In this document: piece by piece, positions 14,267 through 19,058 of the stretch
How positions within the stretch are numbered: position 1 is the stretch's first letter
Layout of the letters: each line of letters opens with the position of its first letter
The notes under the pieces: generated by a model
Told to the model about the DNA's origin: nothing
Seen by the model: only the letters and a program-made list of their open reading frames with translations
Databases searched by the model: none
DNA from: JANLSO01 sp031362405
Lineage (GTDB): Bacteria > Actinomycetota > Thermoleophilia > Miltoncostaeales > Miltoncostaeaceae
Reading direction: 5' to 3'
NCBI GenBank assembly: GCA_031362405.1
Contig: JANLSO010000008.1
Location: 1-19,058 of the forward strand
DNA: 19,058 nucleotides
Position numbers and translations under genes: made by a program

Positions 14267-15501
14267 AGCGCGCCCGCGGGGGTCGGCAGGCGGACCCGCA
14301 CCGCGTACCCGCCACCCGCCGCGGGACCCACCGTGAGCTGCCCGCCGTGCAGGGCGGCGCGCTCGCGCATGCCGATCAGGCCGAGGCCGCCCGGCGCCGG
14401 TGACCGGCCGGCGCTCCCGTGTCCGTCGTCGACGACCTCGACCTCGAGCTCGTCGGGCCAGTAGCGCACGCAGACGTCGGCCCGCGAGGCGCCGGCGTGC
14501 TTGAGCGTGTTGGTCAGGGCCTCCTGCACGATCCGGTAGGCCGAGACGTCGACCGTGGCCGCCAGCGGCCGCTCCTCGCCCTCGACGCGCACCGCGACGG
14601 TCAGATCGGAGTCGCTCATGCTGGCCGCCAGGCGGTGAAGCTGACCGAGGCCGGGGCTGGGCGCCAGATCGTCGGCGTCTCCCGCCTGGCGCAGGAAGCC
14701 GAGCAGCCGGTGCAGCTCCGAGACGGCCTGGCGGCTGGAGCTCTCGATCGAGGCCAGCGCCTCCTTCGCCCTGACCGGATCCTGGCCGATCACGACGCGA
14801 GCGGCGCCGGCCTGGACGCCCATCATGCTGACGTGGTGAGCGACCACATCGTGGAGCTCGCGCGCGATCCGCACGCGCTCGTCGAACACCGCCCGGCGGG
14901 CGTTCTCCTCGCGCTCCCGCTCCAGCTCCACCGTGCGCTCGAGCAACTGCGCGGCGCGGCGCCGGCCCGAGCTGAGCGCGGCGCCCAGCGCCCACAACGC
15001 GCAGAACAGCACGAGGTTGACCAGCAGGATGAAGAACAGGAGCAGCACCGGGATCGAATCATCCGGAGGGATGTCGACGGTCAACTGGCGCCACAGCGCC
15101 CCAAGGACGGCGACCAGGCAGATCCCGCAGACCCAGTCGCGCCAGCGCGCGCGGCCGTACGCCGCCGCGCTGTAGACCGCCAGCGAAAAGGCAATGGCCG
15201 TGACCGACCCCTCGCCGGCCGGGCCGACCAGCAGCACCAGGGCGACGAAGGCGGCGGTGCTGGCCAGCAGCACCGTCAGCGGCGCGCGGCGCCGCAGGGC
15301 CAGGGGGAGGGTCATCGCGGCGAGGCCGGCCGCGACGCCGAGCGTCGGGGGCGGCTCGAACGCCGGGTCGGCCGAGAAGAGGTTCCTCGTCGCGTTGAAA
15401 GACACGAGCGCCGCGCCCAGCAGGACCGCAGCCAGCGCGGCGTCGGCCGCCACCGGATGGGCCTGTATCCACGCCCACGCGCGGCTGGCGGTGCTCATCA
15501 C
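14263..15501 (-). CDS. DesK/LiaS-type sensor histidine kinase (system 2, 412 aa)
   Basis: The start is GTG 15501 or ATG 15498 directly behind it; a -10 lies seven bases before the GTG. Residues 15-175 hold about six membrane helices in short loops, the intramembrane-sensing layout. A coiled coil (AQLLERTVELEREREENARR) leads into HisKA_3 with phosphoacceptor H217 in ARELHDVVAHHVS. HATPase_c has the N-box QEALTNTLKHAG at 326-337, G1 VVDDG at 356-360 and G2 GGLGLIGMRERAALHGG at 371-387. All catalytic motifs are intact, unlike in the system 1 kinase. Small sensors of this type next to ABC exporters usually respond to envelope stress or antibiotics, and the signal may be the exporter's state; this is inference. 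Confidence 0.94.
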   Translation of the reverse strand: MMSTASRAWAWIQAHPVAADAALAAVLLGAALVSFNATRNLFSADPAFEPPPTLGVAAGLAAMTLPLALRRRAPLTVLLASTAAFVALVLLVGPAGEGSVTAIAFSLAVYSAAAYGRARWRDWVCGICLVAVLGALWRQLTVDIPPDDSIPVLLLFFILLVNLVLFCALWALGAALSSGRRRAAQLLERTVELEREREENARRAVFDERVRIARELHDVVAHHVSMMGVQAGAARVVIGQDPVRAKEALASIESSSRQAVSELHRLLGFLRQAGDADDLAPSPGLGQLHRLAASMSDSDLTVAVRVEGEERPLAATVDVSAYRIVQEALTNTLKHAGASRADVCVRYWPDELEVEVVDDGHGSAGRSPAPGGLGLIGMRERAALHGGQLTVGPAAGGGYAVRVRLPTPAGAL

Positions 15502-15508
15502 CGGTCCA

Positions 15509-15514
15509 ACGCTA
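15509..15514 (-). promoter_or_regulatory. Candidate leaderless promoter of kinase-regulator operon 2, -10 TAGCGT
   Basis: TAGCGT is seven bases upstream of GTG 15501, identical in sequence and distance to the element before the system 1 kinase. No Shine-Dalgarno sequence is present. Confidence 0.55.
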
Positions 15515-15535
15515 ACGACCGGCGGCCCGTCTCAC

Positions 15536-15558
15536 ATCTGTCCTCAGACAGATCTTCG
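15536..15558 (-). promoter_or_regulatory. Dyad and shared motif: candidate autoregulatory site of system 2
   Basis: ATCTGTC-CTCA-GACAGAT (15536-15553) is a perfect 7-bp inverted repeat. It overlaps the block TCCTCAG-A-CAGATCTTCG (15541-15558), which recurs at 13543-13561 upstream of the exporter operon. The dyad starts about 22 bp upstream of the -10, where a LuxR-type activator could contact polymerase. Confidence 0.55.
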
Positions 15559-15638
15559 ACGGAACGACGGCGTCCGTGAGCGACGCTGTGCGGGCCGCTT
15601 CGGAGGCGAGCCCGCCTGGACACAGGGGCGTCGCCTAG

Positions 15639-16260
15639 CTCGCCGAGAAGGCCGGCCGCATCAAGCCCAGCCGTGCGCCCAGCCACGCCCGACAGTCAGA
15701 CGACCGCGAGGAGCAGCCCGCCCACATCCTCACTCCGGCCGAGTGCGCCGCGATCGTGACGGCCGCGGAGGCGATGGACGAGCGGCTGGGGCGCTCCCCG
15801 GGCGGTCCGCTCTTCGGCGTTGCCTTCGGGAGCGGCCTGCGCTCGGGGGAGCTACTGACGCTGGATTGGGGTGAGGGCGGCCTCGATCTCGACGCCGCGC
15901 GCGTTCGCGTGCGTCGCTCCCTCGATCACGCGCCGGGCGCCGAGGGCGACCGGCCTTCGTGGCGCCGAAGAGCCGGTCGAGCCGCCGGGATGTGCCGCTC
16001 CCGGCGCAGGGGGTGGCGCGCCTGCGTCGCCACGGGCTGGCCTGCTGTCGACCACCGGACGGCACCCTCGTCTTCGCCACCACCGCCGGCGACCCGCTCA
16101 CGTCCGACGGCGTCGTGCGATGCGCATGGCGAGCGGCGCCGAGGCCGGCAACATGCTCGAGCGCTTCCGGGAGTCGTGGTCCGCGTGAGGGGCGTCGACG
16201 TGGGGACCGTCCGGGCGTCGGTGCCGAGGATCGGAACCCATCTCACGACCGCTGAGCCAC
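15639..16260 (+). pseudogene. Tyrosine recombinase (phage integrase) relic
   Basis: Frame 3 from 15639 reads ILTPAECAAIVTAAEAMDER and then FGVAFGSGLRSGELLTLDWG, the first conserved box with the catalytic Arg in GLRSGE, followed by DAARVRVRRSLDHAPG. Near 15953 the protein continues in frame 2 (FVAPKSRSSRRDVPLPAQGV, the beta-sheet Lys region, and GTLVFATTAGDPL) after loss of one base in a C run. The HxLR box cannot be read in any frame, but a later fragment GVDVGTVRA (about 16190) resembles the segment before the final HxxxTT-Tyr part. No start, SAM-like core-binding domain or intact C-terminus remains. It is a dead integrase, direct evidence that a mobile element once lay here. Confidence 0.7.
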
Positions 16261-16353
16261 GTCATGCGGCGATCTATGAACTTGGGAGAAATAGCCAGAA
16301 TCCGACTGCTTGCCCTTGGCGACCAACGGAGCGGTCGCACCCTTCGGAGGATC

Positions 16354-16379
16354 GCCCCGGTGCACCCAGGCACCGGGGC
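16354..16379 (+). terminator. Strong perfect hairpin upstream of the Fur-family gene
   Basis: GCCCCGGTGC and GCACCGGGGC form a perfect 10-bp stem with a 6-base loop (ACCCAG). No T-run follows on either strand. It may insulate the repressor-catalase operon from the integrase relic. The rest of 16261-16430 shows nothing. Confidence 0.45.
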
Positions 16380-16437
16380 AGAAAGGGGAGTTGCGTCCGG
16401 ATACCCGGTGCCGCGTCCTCTTCGGATCTATGCTTTA

Positions 16438-16467
16438 AATGGATCTATTCCATTCTTGATGTACGCT
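16438..16467 (+). promoter_or_regulatory. Candidate Fur/PerR-type operator and -10 of the repressor-catalase operon
   Basis: AATGGA-TCTAT-TCCATT (16438-16454) is a perfect 6-5-6 inverted repeat inside the only AT-rich patch nearby. TACGCT (16462-16467), six bases before ATG 16474, fits a -10 for a nearly leaderless transcript. A repressor on the dyad would block polymerase. Confidence 0.6.
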
Positions 16468-16473
16468 GGCGCC

Positions 16474-16923
16474 ATGACGCAGCCCCTGCACCACGTCGTC
16501 GAACGCTTGAGGAGCCACGGCCTTCGCGCCACGGCCCCGCGCGTAGCGGTCCTCGATGTGCTGGCCACACTGCCGGGACACCCCGACGCCGAGGCCGTTC
16601 GCACCCGGGTGATTGAGCGGCTGGGCAGCGTCTCGACCCAGGCCGTCTACGACATCCTCCACACCTTCACCGACGTCGGGCTGCTGCGCCGCATCGAGCC
16701 GGCCGGCCACCCGGCTCGCTACGAAACGCGGGTCGGCGATAACCACCACCACCTGATCTGCCGGGCCTGCGGGGACACACGCGACGTCGACTGCGACGCC
16801 GCACACTCCCCCTGTCTCGCGCCCCTGCAGGACCACGACTTCGTGGTCGACGAGGCCGAGGTCGTGTTCTGGGGTCTTTGCCCCAGCTGCCACGCAACCA
16901 CCACCGCGACGAGAGGGACTTAA
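16474..16923 (+). CDS. Fur-family peroxide/metal-responsive repressor, PerR/CatR-like (149 aa)
   Basis: Start at ATG 16474, 20 nt after the dyad; the 70 open codons before it are untranslated promoter DNA. The N-terminal winged helix has HGLRATAPRVAVLDVL and TQAVYDILHTFTDVGLLRRI. The C-terminal part has HHHLICRAC (91-99) and a second CPSC pair at 136-139, so the structural zinc is held by C96, C99, C136 and C139. The regulatory site shows H36, D90, H91, H93 and D104; Asp at 104 is the residue that marks PerR over Fur. In Streptomyces a similar gene (catR) precedes and represses a catalase gene, as here. The stop overlaps the catalase start as TAATG. It probably senses peroxide through metal-catalysed His oxidation. 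Confidence 0.9.
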   Translation: MTQPLHHVVERLRSHGLRATAPRVAVLDVLATLPGHPDAEAVRTRVIERLGSVSTQAVYDILHTFTDVGLLRRIEPAGHPARYETRVGDNHHHLICRACGDTRDVDCDAAHSPCLAPLQDHDFVVDEAEVVFWGLCPSCHATTTATRGT

Positions 16924-18413
16924 TGAGCGATGCGCCACGCCACCTCACCACCCGCCAGGGCCACCCGGTCTCCGATAACCAGAGCACCCGCACCGTCGGC
17001 GACCGTGGCCCAGCCACCCTCGAGAACTACCAACTGATCGAGAAGATCGCCCACTTCGATCGCGAGCGAGTCCCCGAGAGGGTGGTGCACGCACGCGGCT
17101 TCGTGGCGCACGGGTACTTCGAGGCCTACGGAACGATCGGTGACGTGCCGGCATCCGTCTACACCCGCGCCAAACTCTTCCAGGACAAGGGGAAACGCAC
17201 CCCGGTAACGATCCGCTTCTCGACGGTGATCGGCGGTCGCGACTCCTCCGAAGCGGCCCGTGACCCGCGCGGCTTCGCCGTGAAATTCCGCACCGAGGAC
17301 GGCAACTGGGACTTGGTGGGCAACAACCTGCCGGTGTTCTTCATCCGCGACGCGATCAAGTTTCCCGACGTCATCCACTCGTTGAAGCCCGACCCCGTCA
17401 CGTTCCGCCAGGAGCCGAACCGGATCTTCGACTTCATGAGCATGACGCCTGAGTCGATGCACATGCTCACCTGGCTTTTCAGTCCACGCGGCATCCCGGC
17501 CAACTACCGCGAGATGCAGGGCTTCGGCGTCAACACCTACAAGATGGTGAACGCGGCCGGCGAGGGCGTGCTGGTGAAGTATCACTGGGAGCCGAAGGCG
17601 GGCATCCACTCGCTGACCCAGGCCCAGGCCGACGCTATTCAGGCGACCGAGCTCGGCCATGCCTCAAAGGATGCCTACGAGGCGATCCACTCGGGCGACT
17701 ACCCGGAGTGGGAGCTGCGCGTCCAGATCATGAGCGACGATGAGCACCCTGAGCTCGATTTCGACCCGCTCGACGACACGAAGGTGTGGCCGGAGGATCT
17801 CTTCCCTCTTTTGCCGGTCGGTCGGATGGTGCTCGACCGCAACGTCGTCAACCACTTCGCCGAGAACGAACAGGTCGCCTTCGGCACGGGCGTGCTGGTG
17901 GACGGGCTCGAGTTCTCCGACGACAAGATGCTCGTCGGGCGCACGTTCTCGTACTCCGATACGCAGCGCTACCGGGTGGGCCCGAACTACCTCCAGCTGC
18001 CGGTCAACGCGCCGGTCGTGCCGGTGAGCACCAACCAGCGCGACGGCCAGATGGCCTATGCGGTAGACGGCACCGGCGAGAACCCGCACGTCAACTACGA
18101 GCCCTCCAGCACCGGCGGCCTGCCCGAGGCCGCTCCGGCGGGCCCGGAGTACCGGCCGCACGTCGAGGGCCCGGTCGGGCGCCAGAAACTGGAGCGCACC
18201 AACGACTACGCCCAGGCCGGCGAGCGCTACCGCACGATGCCCGACGCCGAGCGGGAGGATCTCGTGCTCAACCTGGTCACGCTGATCGGGGACTGCGAGG
18301 GACACATCCAGCAGCGGATGATCGAGCACTTCGCCCGCTGCGACGAGGAGTTCGGCCGCCTCGTCGCCGAAGGCATCGGAATCGCAGTGCCCGCCGGCGC
18401 GATCTCGGCATGA
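16923..18413 (+). CDS. katA: Monofunctional haem catalase (496 aa)
   Basis: ATG 16923 shares its A with the repressor's TAA, so translation is coupled; a purine-rich GAGAGGG precedes it. The enzyme converts hydrogen peroxide to water and oxygen in the cytoplasm. Key residues are present: distal His H56 in ERVVHARG, the distal Asn in LVGNNLPVFFIRD (134-135), and the proximal haem ligand Y344 in GRTFSYSDTQRYRVG. The conserved RFSTVIGG and GNWDLVGNN segments are also present. The length fits small-subunit (clade 3) catalases, and the GTGVLVDGLEFSDDKMLVGR segment is the actinobacterial variant. No frameshift or missing motif. It is regulated with, and by, the preceding Fur-family protein. Confidence 0.97.
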   Translation: MSDAPRHLTTRQGHPVSDNQSTRTVGDRGPATLENYQLIEKIAHFDRERVPERVVHARGFVAHGYFEAYGTIGDVPASVYTRAKLFQDKGKRTPVTIRFSTVIGGRDSSEAARDPRGFAVKFRTEDGNWDLVGNNLPVFFIRDAIKFPDVIHSLKPDPVTFRQEPNRIFDFMSMTPESMHMLTWLFSPRGIPANYREMQGFGVNTYKMVNAAGEGVLVKYHWEPKAGIHSLTQAQADAIQATELGHASKDAYEAIHSGDYPEWELRVQIMSDDEHPELDFDPLDDTKVWPEDLFPLLPVGRMVLDRNVVNHFAENEQVAFGTGVLVDGLEFSDDKMLVGRTFSYSDTQRYRVGPNYLQLPVNAPVVPVSTNQRDGQMAYAVDGTGENPHVNYEPSSTGGLPEAAPAGPEYRPHVEGPVGRQKLERTNDYAQAGERYRTMPDAEREDLVLNLVTLIGDCEGHIQQRMIEHFARCDEEFGRLVAEGIGIAVPAGAISA

Positions 18414-18425
18414 CCCGCTAGCTCT

Positions 18426-18456
18426 GCCCCTCACGCGAGGACAGCTCGCGCGGGGC
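18426..18456 (+). terminator. Two-part hairpin after the catalase gene
   Basis: GCCCC pairs with GGGGC outside and CGCGAG with CTCGCG inside, around loop GACAG, with a small internal loop. It begins 13 bases after the stop. No T-run follows, as at the other proposed terminators here. Confidence 0.5.
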
Positions 18457-18812
18457 CGTTGTGAGCTTCCGGATCTGTGGGGCTGCGTTGTGCCGTGAGC
18501 ACGTTCGTGGCCCCACAGGGCACGTCGGTCGCGTTGCGGCGAGGCACCTGCCGTCAGTGGAACTGGCGGGCGGCTCGCTCCTGCTCCGGACGCCCTGAGG
18601 GCTCGGACGAGGCGTCACTCGCCCAGCCCCCTGGAACTCACAGAGGTCGCCGAGCCCGTCGACACATCGAGGGCGGTCATGATTCCCCGAAACGATTGGC
18701 TTCCCGGGCAAACCGGCGCGCCGCTCAGGGGCTGAGCGTGCCCGCTCGCCCAGCTGAGAAGCGGCATCCGAGAGGCGAAACGCGGCCGGGGGTCCTGGCC
18801 GACAAACGCCGT
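18457..18812 (+). other. 356-bp stretch without a recognisable gene
   Basis: Open frames exist in both strands but none has a ribosome site, a recognisable domain or continuous protein-like composition. No tRNA, repeat or CRISPR array was seen. Confidence 0.5.
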
Positions 18813-19058
18813 TCACGCGAAGGGCACGTCGACCAGATCCAGCGCTGGACCGGGAGCCACGCGGTCCAGTAGGTCTGCGATGGGCTCGAAGTCAGCCAGG
18901 TTGGCGGACGCAACGGACAGGCCGAGCGTCGCACCAAGAGCGGCCAGTTCGATGTCGCGGCACCACGACAGCCGTCTCTCAGAATCTTTGCGGCCATCTT
19001 TCCTCGTGGCCTTTGCCGGCGAGGTGGGTTGGAGGGCGAGGGCCCGGGCGGCCACGAC
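18813..19058 (-). CDS. PIN-domain (VapC-like) protein, C-terminal part; 5' end outside window
   Basis: The frame is open to the right edge and ends at TGA 18813-18815. The last 45 residues read RDIELAALGATLGL, then SVASANLADFEPIADLL and a short closing strand. This is the C-terminal pattern of PIN-domain nucleases, where D in RDIE-type and N/D in SANxxDFE-type segments hold the metal. The more distal part (QPTSPAKATRKDGRKDSERR) is less typical. Toxins of this type usually follow their antitoxin gene, which would lie beyond 19058. It could be a VapC toxin or a stray PIN remnant. Confidence 0.5.
   Translation of the reverse strand, partial: VVAARALALQPTSPAKATRKDGRKDSERRLSWCRDIELAALGATLGLSVASANLADFEPIADLLDRVAPGPALDLVDVPFA

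Noticed and set aside
13595..14995. 466-codon minus-strand frame extending regulator 2 upstream
   Set aside because: The extra 243 codons are an Arg/Gly-rich shadow of the kinase gene. The receiver domain begins at GTG 14266, in the usual GTGA overlap.
8557..16260. A complete integrated island bounded by the tRNA-Ser fragment and the integrase relic
   Set aside because: No second copy of the tRNA 3' end (GAGGGTTCAGATCCCTC) was seen near the integrase, which should adjoin one attachment site. The two scars may come from different events.
16878..16922. Upstream in-frame start for catalase at 16878
   Set aside because: This would overlap the Fur-family gene by 45 bases with basic, non-catalase residues. 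ATG 16923 in TAATG gives the normal N-terminus and coupling.

Overview
The window is about 70% G+C, with strongly G/C-ending codons, many GTG starts and several promoters that look leaderless. It also has LuxR-type two-component pairs and a Fur-family gene fused by 1 nt to a catalase. All of this points to a high-GC actinobacterium, perhaps a soil Thermoleophilia/Solirubrobacterales-type organism. That placement is inference from content only; no marker gene is present.

Layout. (1) 1-2331: the end of an ankyrin-repeat protein (+) converging on a tandem-GNAT acetyltransferase (-). (2) 2345-4300: a decayed stretch holding one small membrane-anchored protein (3124-3474), a 5'-truncated methyltransferase remnant and a DUF1801 pseudogene. 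(3) 4363-8450: a LuxR response regulator and DesK/LiaS-type histidine kinase (-), divergent from a lipoprotein and then a secreted propeller-like protein (+). The divergent promoter region carries two 15-bp direct repeats 30 bp apart. (4) 8451-10290: the 3' part of a tRNA-Ser(CGA), a short GAF protein, an NTF2-like protein and fragments of two alpha/beta hydrolases. (5) 10373-15501: one long minus-strand block read as kinase, regulator, hairpin, small membrane protein, ABC ATPase, ABC permease, hairpin, YjbR-like protein and a conserved hypothetical protein. (6) 15639-16260: a tyrosine-recombinase relic. (7) 16354-18456: a Fur/PerR-type repressor and monofunctional catalase operon with its own dyad operator and a hairpin terminator. 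(8) 18813-19058: the C-terminal part of a PIN-domain protein running off the right edge.

How the genes work together. The second two-component system (14.3-15.5 kb) very probably controls the adjacent ABC exporter. An almost identical 18-19 bp motif (TCCTCAG, 1-2 nt, CAGATCTTCG) lies in the same orientation upstream of both the kinase gene and the first gene of the transporter operon. The first system (4.4-6.1 kb) may control itself and the divergent lipoprotein through the paired direct repeats. The Fur-family protein probably represses itself and the catalase in response to peroxide or metal.

A caution. Several recognisable genes are broken by single-base deletions next to short G or C runs: the first kinase, the YjbR gene, the TAP-like hydrolase and the integrase. 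Some of these may be assembly errors. Others, such as the DUF1801 gene with an internal deletion, the hydrolase without its N-terminal half and the half tRNA, are genuine remnants.
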